From assembly GCA_039818345.1 (NCBI GenBank), contig JBCBUC010000002.1, positions 1-64,000 of the forward strand: DNA of 64,000 nucleotides, given 5' to 3'. This document shows positions 33,332-42,794 of this stretch, piece after piece (position 1 is the first letter of the stretch; each line of letters opens with the position of its first letter). This stretch comes from Parvularcula sp039818345 (GTDB lineage: Bacteria > Pseudomonadota > Alphaproteobacteria > Caulobacterales > Parvularculaceae). The notes beneath the pieces were generated by a model. It was given only the letters and a program-made list of their open reading frames with translations. It was not told the origin of the DNA and searched no databases. A program made the position numbers and the translations under genes.

Positions 33332-33994
33332 ATGCGCGCACTGTGGATCATTGGCTTGCTTGGTCTTGTTCCTGCGGTGGCTGATGCCCGTGTCGGCGTC
33401 GATGCCACCTTGGGGACAACGGGCCTCAATGCTGGTGTGCATGTCGATGTGCTCCCTAAGCTGACATTACGCGGTGGCATCAGCTATTTTGGGTACGAGA
33501 CTGACGACGACGTTGAGATTGAAGATATTGACTACACCATCGATTTTGATTTCACCCAGCTTGGGCTCTACGCCGATTATCACCCCTTCAATAACGGTTT
33601 CACCATCATCGGCGGTTATGTGTTCGGTGAGCGGAGCATTGATCTGAGCGCCACCCTGTCCGATGGCGAAGACGTGGAGATCGGTGACGAGGTGTTCACC
33701 AGTGAAGAAATCGGCACCCTGACGGGTTCTGGCAGTCTCGGTGACGGCGGAGTTTTTGTTGGCATGGGCTATGACAACACGACGCGGCTCACCGGGCCTT
33801 TTCAGTTCATTGTGCGGGTGGGGGTGATTATTGGTGACGACCCTTTTGTCACGCTGCGCAGTGAAGGCGGCACGCTTTCTAATACCTCTGATGTGCTCGA
33901 AGAGCTCGAACGCGAGGTTCAAGAGATCAACGACGATATCGAAGGCTTCCGCTACTACCCGGTCCTGCAAGTGGGCATGGGCATTCCGTTTTAG
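33332..33994 (+). CDS. Small outer-membrane beta-barrel protein
   Basis: 220 residues, ATG 33332 preceded by GGGGAGATAGG. Signal peptide about 1-19 (ending VADA). Alternating hydrophobic strands (LTLRGGISYFGYET, QLGLYADYHPF, FTIIGGYVFGER, YYPVLQVGMGIPF) separated by acidic loops; the last residue is Phe, as needed for outer-membrane barrel assembly. Probably an eight-stranded barrel similar to OmpW/OmpA-like proteins. Function unknown. Confidence 0.78.
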   Translation: MRALWIIGLLGLVPAVADARVGVDATLGTTGLNAGVHVDVLPKLTLRGGISYFGYETDDDVEIEDIDYTIDFDFTQLGLYADYHPFNNGFTIIGGYVFGERSIDLSATLSDGEDVEIGDEVFTSEEIGTLTGSGSLGDGGVFVGMGYDNTTRLTGPFQFIVRVGVIIGDDPFVTLRSEGGTLSNTSDVLEELEREVQEINDDIEGFRYYPVLQVGMGIPF

Positions 33995-34150
33995 AACCAA
34001 CTGGCAATTTGACTTCCGATAAGGAAAGGGACGCCGTCATTTGGCTGTGTCCATGTTTCTGCGGTTCCACGACGAGGTTTGATGGAGGTGTCCGCAGCGC
34101 CTGGGGCAAAGGTTGTGTCGCTGCCTTTGATTCCACCATTTGCGGGCAGG

Positions 34151-34993
34151 CTATTGAGTATTCGGCGGTTCCACCGCCTCGCCTTTGGCGCGGGCTTCGG
34201 CGAGGACGCGGCCTTGCTCGGCGGTGATTTGGAAGACGCCTTCGGGGTTCGCCGCGCGCATTTGGAGGGCGGCCGCCTCCATCCCCTCGGCCACGGGGAT
34301 TTCCCGCTCGCCTGCCTCCATCCCGGCAACAATTCGGGCGGCTGCTTCCTCCGCTGGCAGACCATTGTCGATATTGGCGTCCGACGTGCCGCGCACATCG
34401 CCGCTGCCGGTGAGGGCGTTGCTCGCGATCGCCGATTGCACCGACCCCGGAAGAATGACGCTCACTTTGATCCCGTAAGCGGTCTCAACCTCCGCCCGTA
34501 AGGCATCGTAATAGCCGCAGCACGCATGCTTTGCCGCGCAATACCCCGTGCGGAGCGGCACGCCGACCTTGCCCGCCACCGAGCTGATGATCGCGATGTG
34601 CCCCGCGCCGCGCTCCACCATCCCCGGCAAAACGAGCTGCGTCAGGCGGACAGGCGCCAAGAAATCGACATCCATCATCTTTTGGTAGACGGAGAAATCG
34701 GTATCGAGCGCGAGGCTCCGCTGGCTGATCCCGGCATTGTTGATGAGCACATCGACGCCGCCTTGCCAGGCCTCCGCCTGCTGCGCGATCGCGGGCAGCG
34801 CGGCGAAGTCGGTGGCCTCAAAGGGGAGGATCAGATGGTCCGCCCCCGCCTCAGCGGCGACCTCTTTGAGCGCATCTTCGCGCCGCCCAGAAAGAATGAG
34901 CTTGGCCCCCTTGGCGCCAAACGCCTTGGCGAGCGCCGCGCCAATGCCCGACGACGCACCGGTGATCCACACCGTTTGTCCTTGAAAACCCAT
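34151..34993 (-). CDS. Short-chain dehydrogenase/reductase
   Basis: 280 residues from ATG 34993 with GAGGAGGAG just upstream. Rossmann motif TGASSGIGAALAKAFG near residues 10-25, NNAGIS near 90, catalytic Ser in IISSVAGKVG and the YCAAKHA (YxxxK) pair. It resembles the DltE/SDR family reductases acting on varied alcohols. Lies downstream of rpoH on the same strand but separated by about 60 bases. Confidence 0.92.
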   Translation of the reverse strand: MGFQGQTVWITGASSGIGAALAKAFGAKGAKLILSGRREDALKEVAAEAGADHLILPFEATDFAALPAIAQQAEAWQGGVDVLINNAGISQRSLALDTDFSVYQKMMDVDFLAPVRLTQLVLPGMVERGAGHIAIISSVAGKVGVPLRTGYCAAKHACCGYYDALRAEVETAYGIKVSVILPGSVQSAIASNALTGSGDVRGTSDANIDNGLPAEEAAARIVAGMEAGEREIPVAEGMEAAALQMRAANPEGVFQITAEQGRVLAEARAKGEAVEPPNTQ

Positions 34994-35059
34994 GAGCTCC
35001 TCCTCGATTTCTGAAAAGGAGCGTAGGCGCATCAGGCCCCGCGGTCACGCGGGAAAGGC

Positions 35060-35977
35060 TTAGGCCGCAGGAGCGGTGCCGGACCGCATGGCCTTGTCGA
35101 GCTTCTTCATCGCCTTTTGAATCTTCTCAAAGGCGCGAACCTCGATCTGGCGGATCCGCTCACGGCTGACGCCGTATTCGGTCGAGAGCTCTTCGAGGGT
35201 CTTGGGTTCCTCCGTCAGCCGACGTTCCGTGAGGATATGTTTCTCTCGGTCGTTGAGATCGCCCATCGCCTGCTGGAGAAGCTCCATGCGGGTTTCGAAC
35301 TCATCGTCTTGCGCCAGCTGGGTCTCAGCGTTGACGGCATTTTCATCGACGAGCCAGTCCTGCCACTCGGCTGTGCCTTCGCCGTCGCCGCGCATGGGGG
35401 AGTTCAATGAGTTGTCACCGCCCGCCATGCGGCGGTTCATCTGCACCACGTCGTCATGGGTCACGCCAAGCTTGGTGGCGATGTGTTCGACTTCGTTCGG
35501 CTTCAGATCACCTTCTTCGACAGCATCGATTTGACCCTTCAGCTTACGGAGGTTGAAGAAGAGCTTTTTCTGCGCCGCCGTGGTGCCGATTTTTACCAGG
35601 CTCCACGAGCGCAGGATGTATTCCTGGATCGCGGCGCGGATCCACCACATCGCATAGGTCGAAAGGCGGAAGCCCTTATCAGGGTCGAACTTTTTGACCG
35701 CCTGCATCAGGCCGACATTGCCCTCAGAGATGACCTCACCGGTCGGCAGGCCATAGCCGCGGTAACCCATGGCGATTTTTGCCACGAGGCGCAGGTGGCT
35801 AGTGATCAGCTTTTGCGCCGCGCCGCGGTCGTCATGCTCCAAGAACCGCTTGGCGAGCATGAACTCCTCATCCTTTTCCAGCATCGGAAATTTGCGGATT
35901 TCCGAAAGATAGCGCGACAGGCCGCCCTCAGGGGTCAGCGGCGCGCCGCTCGTCGTGGTCAATGCATTCGTTGCCAT
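35060..35977 (-). CDS. rpoH: RpoH, heat-shock sigma factor (sigma-32)
   Basis: 305 residues from ATG 35977, preceded by GAGGAACGACATC. Region 2 contains LITSHLRLVAKIAMGYRGYGLP and the DPDKGFRLSTYAMWWIRAAIQEY block; the RpoH box QKKLFFNLRKLK at 136-147, which separates RpoH from RpoD, is present. Region 4 (about 245-295) has LEELSTEYGVSRERIRQIE. It directs heat-shock and proteostasis genes. In alphaproteobacteria it commonly follows rluD, as here. Confidence 0.96.
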   Translation of the reverse strand: MATNALTTTSGAPLTPEGGLSRYLSEIRKFPMLEKDEEFMLAKRFLEHDDRGAAQKLITSHLRLVAKIAMGYRGYGLPTGEVISEGNVGLMQAVKKFDPDKGFRLSTYAMWWIRAAIQEYILRSWSLVKIGTTAAQKKLFFNLRKLKGQIDAVEEGDLKPNEVEHIATKLGVTHDDVVQMNRRMAGGDNSLNSPMRGDGEGTAEWQDWLVDENAVNAETQLAQDDEFETRMELLQQAMGDLNDREKHILTERRLTEEPKTLEELSTEYGVSRERIRQIEVRAFEKIQKAMKKLDKAMRSGTAPAA

Positions 35978-36079
35978 GATGTCGTTCCTCAAAAGCCTCC
36001 GGCCCCGGTGGGTCAAAAGCTCATTCGTCCTCACGACATAGATGGTGACAGTGGCAGCGGTTTTGAAGGGCCCTCGCCT

Positions 36080-37087
36080 CTAGACCGCTAAAAGCAACGC
36101 CCGCAGCGCTTCAAAGTCTTCTGGCGGATCGGTTTCGAAGGTCATCTCCTCGCCGGAGATCGGATGCTCAAAGCCCAAAAGATGCGCGTGGAGAGCTTGG
36201 CGCCGAAAGGCGCGGACGGCTTCCCTTGCGGCCACCACGTGCTCTTCCTCACCGCTAAGGCCCGCAAGGCCCGATTTGCCGTAGAGCCTGTCCCCTAAGA
36301 GCGGATGCCCGGTGGTTGAAAGATGCACACGGATTTGGTGGGTTCGACCCGTCTCGAGCGTGCACCTGATCATGCTGGCAATCGGCTCACCGGCGACCTT
36401 GCCGCGGCCGGTGCCGTAGGCCTCAAGGCGCTTGTAGTGGGTCACCGCTTCGCGCGCATCAGGGCGCTGAAAGCTCCAGTCGGCTTCCCGCTTGAGCCGG
36501 TCCTTGGTGGAGCGCGCGATGGGAATATCAATGGTGCCTGATGCTGGCCTTGGGTCGCCGTGGCAAAGGGCGAGATAGCTCCGCTCAATGTCGTGCACGG
36601 AGAAAAGCCGCCGAAGGCCGCGGTGGGCATCGTCATGCTTGGCAACCACCATCACGCCGGACGTGTCCTTGTCGAGCCGATGGACGATGCCGGGCCGCGC
36701 GACCCCGCCAATGCCAGAGAGACTATCGCGGCAATGGTGGAGAAGGGCGTTGACCAGGGTGCCTGTCCAATTGCCAGCGGCCGGGTGCACGACGAGCCCA
36801 GCAGGCTTATTAAGCACCACGAGGTGCTCATCTTCGAAAAGGATCTCGAGCGGGATGTCTTCGGGCTCGGGGTTCGCCTCTTTGACTGGCGGCGGCACCA
36901 GCGAGATGGTCTCGCCTTCGATCACCTTGTGGGTGGGGTCGGTCATCGACTCATCGGCAATGGTGAGGGCGCCTTCTTTGATGAGCGCTTTGACTTGGGT
37001 CCGCGAATGACCCGTCCGTTCGGCCAGCCAGCGGTCAATGCGCTCGCCGGCGCCTTCGGTCACGGTGATGATGATGGGATCTTGCAC
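36080..37087 (-). CDS. rluD: RluD-family 23S rRNA pseudouridine synthase
   Basis: 335 residues if started at GTG 37087 (MQDPIIITVTEGAGERIDRW). The open frame continues to 37168 without similarity and would overlap the divergent gene, so the shorter start is preferred; neither has a clear ribosome site. An S4-like RNA-binding domain occupies about 10-70. The catalytic Asp is Asp139 in HRLDKDTSG. RluD modifies helix 69 of 23S rRNA. The gene lies directly upstream of rpoH. Confidence 0.93.
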   Translation of the reverse strand: MQDPIIITVTEGAGERIDRWLAERTGHSRTQVKALIKEGALTIADESMTDPTHKVIEGETISLVPPPVKEANPEPEDIPLEILFEDEHLVVLNKPAGLVVHPAAGNWTGTLVNALLHHCRDSLSGIGGVARPGIVHRLDKDTSGVMVVAKHDDAHRGLRRLFSVHDIERSYLALCHGDPRPASGTIDIPIARSTKDRLKREADWSFQRPDAREAVTHYKRLEAYGTGRGKVAGEPIASMIRCTLETGRTHQIRVHLSTTGHPLLGDRLYGKSGLAGLSGEEEHVVAAREAVRAFRRQALHAHLLGFEHPISGEEMTFETDPPEDFEALRALLLAV

Positions 37088-37135
37088 AAACGAGGCGGTG
37101 CAAACTTTGAGCGTTTCTGTCAAATGCTGGCCGCT

Positions 37136-37441
37136 ATGACAGACCAAACTCCCCCCGTGCCAAGCCATGCTGCCGCCAAGGGTCTCGCCCTTGGTCTTGG
37201 CGTTTTGCTGCTTGGCGGCACCGCGCTTTTGATCACGCTTCTCATCACCCGGGGACCCAGTGGTTCGATGGAGATGGACTCGCTGGGCCTTGATCTTGCT
37301 GACGGTGAGCGGATTGAAGACGTCGCTATGGAGGACGGTCAGGCGCTCCTTTTGATCGAAAACGAAAGAGGGGCGCAGAGGCTCATGCTCGTCGATCTGA
37401 CAACCGGTCAGGGTGTCTCCGTATGGGACGAAACCAACTGA
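37136..37441 (+). CDS. Small membrane protein divergent from rluD (DUF6476-like)
   Basis: 101 residues from ATG 37136. One hydrophobic helix near 15-38 (LALGLGVLLLGGTALLITLLI) followed by a soluble domain, LGLDLADGERIEDVAMEDGQALLLIENERG, that resembles a short beta domain. In many alphaproteobacteria a small single-helix protein of this type sits head to head with rluD; I name the family only tentatively. Function unknown. Confidence 0.65.
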   Translation: MTDQTPPVPSHAAAKGLALGLGVLLLGGTALLITLLITRGPSGSMEMDSLGLDLADGERIEDVAMEDGQALLLIENERGAQRLMLVDLTTGQGVSVWDETN

Positions 37442-37586
37442 ACGAAACGTAATCGAGCGGCGCAGCGAGGGGCCTTTTTTCAGCTGCAGCTGGGAGCCAT
37501 CTAACGCTCAAGAGGTTGCTTCGCGACCTTAGGCGGGGTGCCGCTCCCCTCGTTCCCCCTCGAAGGTACCCCGCCGTTTCATCCCA

Positions 37587-38516
37587 TCATGCTGCCTTGG
37601 TTTGAAGCCGCTCCGCCCGCTGACGTAAAATGGCATCAGTCGCAAAGAGGGCCGCTGCGATCCAGATTGCGGTAAAGCAGAACTGGTGTGCGCGCGTGAA
37701 CGGCTCACCGTCAATCAGTCCAATGATGAATTGGATGGTTGGGCCAATGAACTGCAAAAAGCCGATCGTGGAAAGCGGCAACCGCCGTGCACCGATGGCA
37801 AACATCAAAAGCGGCATCACCGTGATGGGCCCCGCCGCGATCAGCAGCAAGGTGATCCCGATACCCGTTCCGAAACCGGGTTCGCTGACCGTTCCGAAGA
37901 TCACGAGGTAGAGAAACGCGACCGGCGCGAGGAACAAAGTTTCGATGAAGAGCCCCGGCATCGCACCAACGGGCGTCATCTTCCGAATATAGCCATAGCC
38001 CGTGAAACTGACCGCGAGCACCATGGCGATCAGCGGGAAATTGCCACCATAAACGGTCAGGATCGAGACGCCCACCGCGGCCAAAGCAACAGCCGCTTTT
38101 TGCAGGGTGCTGAGGGTTTCCCCCAAAAAGACCACACCGACCAAAACATAGATCAGCGGATTGATGTAATAACCAAGCGAGGCCTCAAAGATCTGCTGGC
38201 TCTGCACCGCGGCGATGTAGATCAGCCAATTAAGCGCGATGATGCAGGACGACCCAAGGAGCGCGAGCAGAACTTTACGGTCACCGAGGGCTTGGCGCAC
38301 ATCAGGCCATTGTGTCCGCGCGGTGATGATCATCGCGCCAAAGGGGACCGACCAAAGGATACGCTGCACGAGCACTTCGTCCGGGCCAACGCCGCGAAGC
38401 GCGATCAGAAATATCGGGAGAAGCCCCCACATCGTGTAGGCGGCCACCGCCGCCAACACACCTGTCCTGATGTCGTCGTGTTCGGTCGAAACGGCGGGGT
38501 TGGCTTGTTTGCTCAT
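37587..38516 (-). CDS. rarD: RarD-type EamA/DMT family transporter
   Basis: 309 residues with about ten transmembrane helices. N-terminal AAYTMWGLLPIFLIAL, then ALNWLIYIAAVQSQQIFEASLGYYINPL is characteristic of RarD; FLQFIGPTIQFIIGLIDGEPF is another family block. Annotated in other species as 'chloramphenicol-sensitive protein'; the real cargo is not known. Inner membrane. Monocistronic. Confidence 0.92.
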   Translation of the reverse strand: MSKQANPAVSTEHDDIRTGVLAAVAAYTMWGLLPIFLIALRGVGPDEVLVQRILWSVPFGAMIITARTQWPDVRQALGDRKVLLALLGSSCIIALNWLIYIAAVQSQQIFEASLGYYINPLIYVLVGVVFLGETLSTLQKAAVALAAVGVSILTVYGGNFPLIAMVLAVSFTGYGYIRKMTPVGAMPGLFIETLFLAPVAFLYLVIFGTVSEPGFGTGIGITLLLIAAGPITVMPLLMFAIGARRLPLSTIGFLQFIGPTIQFIIGLIDGEPFTRAHQFCFTAIWIAAALFATDAILRQRAERLQTKAA

Positions 38517-38669
38517 CGGCTGCCCCTAGCAGTGCGCGAAATGGTCTGCACGCACAGATCGGGCAGCGAATTCGGAACGCAAGAGCCCACCGGAAAGACG
38601 GTGAAGCGTTGACGGGAGGCATCGCCGATCGATAGGGCGCGTTATCGTCTTGCACGAAGGACCAGGCCC

Positions 38670-39104
38670 ATGGCGACGACGCTTCCTCAACTCACCCCGC
38701 AAGAAGCGGTGATCTATCTTATGATTATGGCTTCGGCGTCGGATGGCTCGATCCACGACGCGGAACTTCGGGCGATTGGGCGCGTGGTTCGGTCATTTCC
38801 GCTGTTTAGCGTCGAGGATGAGCAAGAGCTGACGGGATATTCTGAACGTGCTGCGCAGTTGATGGCATCGGATGGTGGTCTGCATAAGGTTATCGACGCG
38901 GCGAAGGCTGCCCTGCCATCACATTTAGGTGAGACAGCCTATGCGGCCGTGGTTGATGTCGTCACTGCCGATGAAGCGCTCAATCGAGAAGAGATCCGCA
39001 TTCTGGAAATTATTCGTGATGGGCTCCAGGTGAGTGATGACGGGGCAGCGGCGATTGAGCATGCGGCGCGGGCGCGTCACATGACCGTCGAAGCGCCTCT
39101 TTAA
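38670..39104 (+). CDS. TerB-like (tellurite resistance family) protein
   Basis: 144 residues, helical and cytoplasmic. Residues about 9-130 match a TerB-like fold: IYLMIMASASDGSIHDAELRAIGRVV, then TADEALNREEIRILEIIRDGL. Acidic residues at DGSIHDAE and DEALNREE recall TerB metal sites. First gene of an operon with rimK (five bases apart) and pyrD. The role here is unknown; the family is often linked to stress or metal. Confidence 0.82.
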   Translation: MATTLPQLTPQEAVIYLMIMASASDGSIHDAELRAIGRVVRSFPLFSVEDEQELTGYSERAAQLMASDGGLHKVIDAAKAALPSHLGETAYAAVVDVVTADEALNREEIRILEIIRDGLQVSDDGAAAIEHAARARHMTVEAPL

Positions 39105-39109
39105 AGCCC

Positions 39110-40030
39110 GTGCCTGCTGTCCAGCCGCTTTCGCTGGCGGTTCTTACGATTGAGCCAGACTGTGGTTCGACCAAGCGCCTTGTGGCGGCAGCCACGGCGC
39201 GTGGCCATCGGATCGAATGCATCAACACGATGGGATGCTCCTTACACGTCCAAGGGTCTATGCTTTCGGTACGCGGCGATGGGGCGCCCCTGCCGCATTA
39301 TGATATGGTGATCCCCCGTATCGGTGCCGCGATGACGCCGCATGGCTGCGCTGTTGTCGAACAGCTTGAGGCCATGGGGATACCTTGTCTTGCTGGCGCA
39401 GAGGCGATCCGTTCAAGCCGCGATAAGCGTCGCGCGCACCAAATGATGGCGTCGGCCGGAATTCACGCGCCCAGGACGTCGTTCTTCTGTGTACCAAGCG
39501 GCGTTCAAGAGGTCTTGGCGAGCGCTGGGCCATTGCCTCTGGTCTTTAAGCCCACGCAGTCGAGCCAAGGCCTGGGCGTTGAGCTTGCACGAACGGCACA
39601 AGACCTTGAGCGTCTCATTGATCACTATGTTCGTGAGCAGAAGGATTTTCTGGTTCAGACCTTTGTTGACGAGGCGGCTGGTGAGGATCTCCGATGCATT
39701 GTGCTTGGCGATCGTGTGGTCGCGGCCATGACACGGACCGCAGCGCCAGGCGAATTTCGCTCCAACCTTCATCAAGGCGGACGCGCAAAAGCGGCCACTC
39801 TTTCGGATAGTGAGCGCGCGCTGGCATTGCACGCGGCCAGTGTTTTCGGTCTGGCGTTCGCCGGGGTAGACATTCTCCGTACCCGAAGCGAACCCATCGT
39901 TCTTGAGGTGAATTCCAGCCCTGGGCTTGAAGGAATCGAACGAGCTACCGGGCTTGATATCGCCAGCGAGGTGATCGCGCATATCGAGCATGCTAGAGCA
40001 ATATCTGCCTACCCAGAGACGGCGGCCTAA
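39110..40030 (+). CDS. rimK: RimK-family ATP-grasp ligase
   Basis: 306 residues from GTG 39110. ATP-grasp elements: VFKPTQSSQGLGVELA (nucleotide loop), LVQTFVDEAAGEDLRCIVLGDRVVA and IVLEVNSSPGLEGIE with Mg-binding Glu and Asn. N-terminal MVIPRIGAAMTPHG and AEAIRSSRDKRRAHQMM are RimK signatures. RimK adds glutamates to the C terminus of ribosomal protein S6. Sits between the TerB-like gene and pyrD in one operon, gaps of 5 and 9 bases. Confidence 0.92.
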   Translation: MPAVQPLSLAVLTIEPDCGSTKRLVAAATARGHRIECINTMGCSLHVQGSMLSVRGDGAPLPHYDMVIPRIGAAMTPHGCAVVEQLEAMGIPCLAGAEAIRSSRDKRRAHQMMASAGIHAPRTSFFCVPSGVQEVLASAGPLPLVFKPTQSSQGLGVELARTAQDLERLIDHYVREQKDFLVQTFVDEAAGEDLRCIVLGDRVVAAMTRTAAPGEFRSNLHQGGRAKAATLSDSERALALHAASVFGLAFAGVDILRTRSEPIVLEVNSSPGLEGIERATGLDIASEVIAHIEHARAISAYPETAA

Positions 40031-40039
40031 GCGGAAGCC

Positions 40040-41077
40040 ATGATGCTGCAAAAACTCGCCACGCAAGCTCTTACGATGCTGCCGCCCGAAGCGGCGCATC
40101 GTGCAACCATCGAGCTCCTCAGATCGCCCTTCGTCCCGGCGGTGTCGGCGGCCAGCGATCCAGCTCTTGCAACGTCCCTTGCCGGTATGGAGCTTCCTAA
40201 TCCGATCGGTATGGCGGCGGGATTTGATAAGAATGCGGAAGTTCCCGCAGCACTCCTGCGGCTTGGTTTTGGGTTTGTCGAAGTGGGCGCGGTGACCCCG
40301 CGACCACAGCCTGGTAACCCGAGCCCCCGCGTCTTTCGGCTTCGGCAGGATGCGGCGGTGATTAACCGATATGGCTTCAATAATGATGGCCTTGAGAAGA
40401 TCGGCAGGCGTCTGAAAGCACAGGCCGCAAAGCCGGGTATCGTCGGCATCAATCTGGGGGCGAACAAAGACTCAGAGGACCGCACCCAGGACTATGTCAC
40501 GAGCCTTCAAGCACTCGAGGATCATGTTGCGTTTCTCACGGTGAATGTCTCCTCACCGAACACGCAAGGGCTACGATCACTCCAAGCCAAAGGGGCGCTG
40601 ACGGATCTTTTGACACGGGTCATGGCGGCACGGACAACCAGCAAACCTGTCTTTGTCAAAGTGGCGCCTGATCTTTCCGACGAGGAACGCTCTGATATCG
40701 CAGCGGCTGCATTAGAGGCGCATGTCGATGGGATGATCATCTCCAACACCACGTTGGGGCGGGAGGGCCTTCAAAGTCGCGATCGTGATCAGGCAGGCGG
40801 TCTTTCGGGGCGACCTTTGTTTGAGAAGTCGACCAGAATTCTCCGCGATTTTGCTGTGGAAACCCAAGGTCAGCTTCCGCTGATCGGCGTCGGCGGCATC
40901 TTTTCCGCGCAAGACGCGCTGACCAAAATCAAAGCTGGGGCGACGGCGGTGCAACTCTACACCGCCCTTATTTACGAGGGTCCAGCGCTTGTCGGCCGCA
41001 TGCGCGCTGAATTGCCCGGACTGCTTAAGGCTGAAGGCTTCAAAACGGTCAAAGACGCGGTGGGTGCGGCGCTTTGA
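40040..41077 (+). CDS. pyrD: Dihydroorotate dehydrogenase, class 2
   Basis: 345 residues, starting MMLQKLATQALTMLPPEAAH with an amphipathic N-terminal helix for membrane association. PNPIGMAAGFDKNAEVP and NRYGFNNDGLE bind FMN and substrate; catalytic Ser in VNVSSPNTQGLR distinguishes class 2 from the Cys of class 1; the C-terminal LIGVGGIFSAQDALTKIKAGA is the phosphate loop of FMN. It oxidises dihydroorotate using quinone, the fourth step of pyrimidine synthesis. Third gene of the operon. Confidence 0.97.
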   Translation: MMLQKLATQALTMLPPEAAHRATIELLRSPFVPAVSAASDPALATSLAGMELPNPIGMAAGFDKNAEVPAALLRLGFGFVEVGAVTPRPQPGNPSPRVFRLRQDAAVINRYGFNNDGLEKIGRRLKAQAAKPGIVGINLGANKDSEDRTQDYVTSLQALEDHVAFLTVNVSSPNTQGLRSLQAKGALTDLLTRVMAARTTSKPVFVKVAPDLSDEERSDIAAAALEAHVDGMIISNTTLGREGLQSRDRDQAGGLSGRPLFEKSTRILRDFAVETQGQLPLIGVGGIFSAQDALTKIKAGATAVQLYTALIYEGPALVGRMRAELPGLLKAEGFKTVKDAVGAAL

Positions 41078-41150
41078 TCGAACCTGCCAGGCCAACATCC
41101 CCTAATGGGCGGATAGCGGTGAACAACAAGACCGAGTGAGGACGCAAGAT

Positions 41151-42743
41151 ATGCACATCATTTTAGCACTCAGCCTGATCGCAGGATGCGATGTCACCGT
41201 GATCGAGGGCCGCATCGAAACCCCGACCCGCACCTTCGAAGCCGTGGCGATCGATGGAACGCAGATCGATGCTGTCGGTACGCGGCGGGATATGCCGATT
41301 GTGCCGGACGATTGCCGGATCACGTTAGATGACGACCAAATTGCCTTTCCGGGTTTGACCGATGCGCACATCCACCTGCTTGGCGTGGGTTTGCGGGAAA
41401 TGAACCTCAACCTCGATAGCGTGGGATCGATCGGTGAACTGAAGATGGCAGTAGCTGCCGCGGCGGAGGCCGATAAAAGCGGCGGCCCGGTTATTGGTCG
41501 CGGCTGGATTGAGACCGCTTGGCCCCAGGGCCGCCCGCCGATGCGGGATGATCTCGATGCTGTTGTTGATGATAGGCCCGTGCTTTTGATGCGGGCGGAT
41601 GGCCACGCGATGGCTGTGAACACCGCCGCGTTACGGGCGGCGAATATCACACCGTCCACGGACGACCCAGAGGGCGGCCGTATCGTTCGTGACGAAAACG
41701 GGCAAGCCAACGGGATCTTGATCGATAACGCGATGGTCTTGGTCGAGGGGTTGATACCGACACTTGATGAGGACCGCCGACGCGAAGGATTGCGGCGCGG
41801 TGCTCAGCGTTATGCGTCGCTGGGTTGGACAGGCGTGCACAATATGTCCGTGGACGCTAAGGACATGCCGCTCCTAGAGGAACTCGCAATCAATGGCGAT
41901 CTTCCCTTGCGGGTCGCGAACTTTGTTGTCCCCTCGGCCCTCGATGGTTTGGCTGAACAAGGCCCTCATTGCGACACAACCGGTTTTGTCTGCCATCTGG
42001 GCGTGAAATTCTACGCCGATGGTGCGCTGGGTTCCCGCGGTGCCTTGCTGAAAGCACCCTACACAGATGAGCCCACCACCAGAGGGTTGGCGCTGATCTC
42101 CCGTGAAGAGGCGATGCCTGCCTTCAGTAAAGCCGCCGCTGCAGGCCTCCAGGTGACCACCCATGCGATTGGCGATGAGGCAAATTACCGTGTGCTAGCA
42201 TGGTACAAAGATCTGCGGGCGGACTACCCAAACGCTGTTTTTCGCATTGAGCATGCACAAATATTGGACCCCTCCGATATCGAACGCTTTGCAGAAGCAG
42301 GGGTGATCGCCTCGATGCAGCCAAGCCACGCCATCGGCGATCTTCATTTCGCGCCCGACCGCCTCGGAATGGAGCGGCTTCGGGGCGCTTACGCTTGGAA
42401 CAGTCTGGCGACGGAGGGAACGCTGCTGGTGTTTGGTTCTGACGCACCCGTTGAGCAAGGAGATCCGCGTATTGAGCTTTATGCGGCGCATGTCCGGCGG
42501 GACCTAGAAGGCTTTCAAGGCGAGGGGTGGCATCCCGAAGAAGCCCTGAGCCGGAGTGAGAGCCTTGCTCTCTTCACGGTGTCACCGGCTCTCTCCATCG
42601 GTCGAGGCGGAGAGTTTGGAACCTTGGCGCCTGGCTTTGCGGCGGATCTGTCGATTTTCCGTGGTGATCCTTTTGAAGGGCCATCAAAGTCAGAAGCGGT
42701 GGCGACGATCATCGACGGCCAAATCGTATCGGGTGAGCTTTAA
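41151..42743 (+). CDS. YtcJ-like amidohydrolase, probable lipoprotein
   Basis: 530 residues from ATG 41151, with GAGGA eight bases upstream. Starts HIILALSLIAGC, which fits a lipobox, so it may be lipid-anchored in the envelope. Metal-binding amidohydrolase motifs: LTDAHIHLLG, HAIGDEANYRV, FRIEHAQILDP and FGSDAPVEQGDPR. The family hydrolyses amides, ureas or related bonds with unknown specificity. Starts 73 bases after pyrD. Confidence 0.9.
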   Translation: MHIILALSLIAGCDVTVIEGRIETPTRTFEAVAIDGTQIDAVGTRRDMPIVPDDCRITLDDDQIAFPGLTDAHIHLLGVGLREMNLNLDSVGSIGELKMAVAAAAEADKSGGPVIGRGWIETAWPQGRPPMRDDLDAVVDDRPVLLMRADGHAMAVNTAALRAANITPSTDDPEGGRIVRDENGQANGILIDNAMVLVEGLIPTLDEDRRREGLRRGAQRYASLGWTGVHNMSVDAKDMPLLEELAINGDLPLRVANFVVPSALDGLAEQGPHCDTTGFVCHLGVKFYADGALGSRGALLKAPYTDEPTTRGLALISREEAMPAFSKAAAAGLQVTTHAIGDEANYRVLAWYKDLRADYPNAVFRIEHAQILDPSDIERFAEAGVIASMQPSHAIGDLHFAPDRLGMERLRGAYAWNSLATEGTLLVFGSDAPVEQGDPRIELYAAHVRRDLEGFQGEGWHPEEALSRSESLALFTVSPALSIGRGGEFGTLAPGFAADLSIFRGDPFEGPSKSEAVATIIDGQIVSGEL

Positions 42744-42794
42744 AGGGCCACGTGCCGCATCGCTTGGGCTCTCGTTAGATCCCACATCAAGTTA

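Noticed and set aside
36560..37441. 293-codon plus-strand frame ending with the DUF6476-like protein
   Set aside because: The first two-thirds is antisense to rluD and not protein-like; only the part from 37136 is kept.
37470..37492. T-run and CAGCTGCAGCTG palindrome downstream of the DUF6476-like gene as terminator
   Set aside because: The palindrome follows rather than precedes the T-run and there is no stem directly before it.
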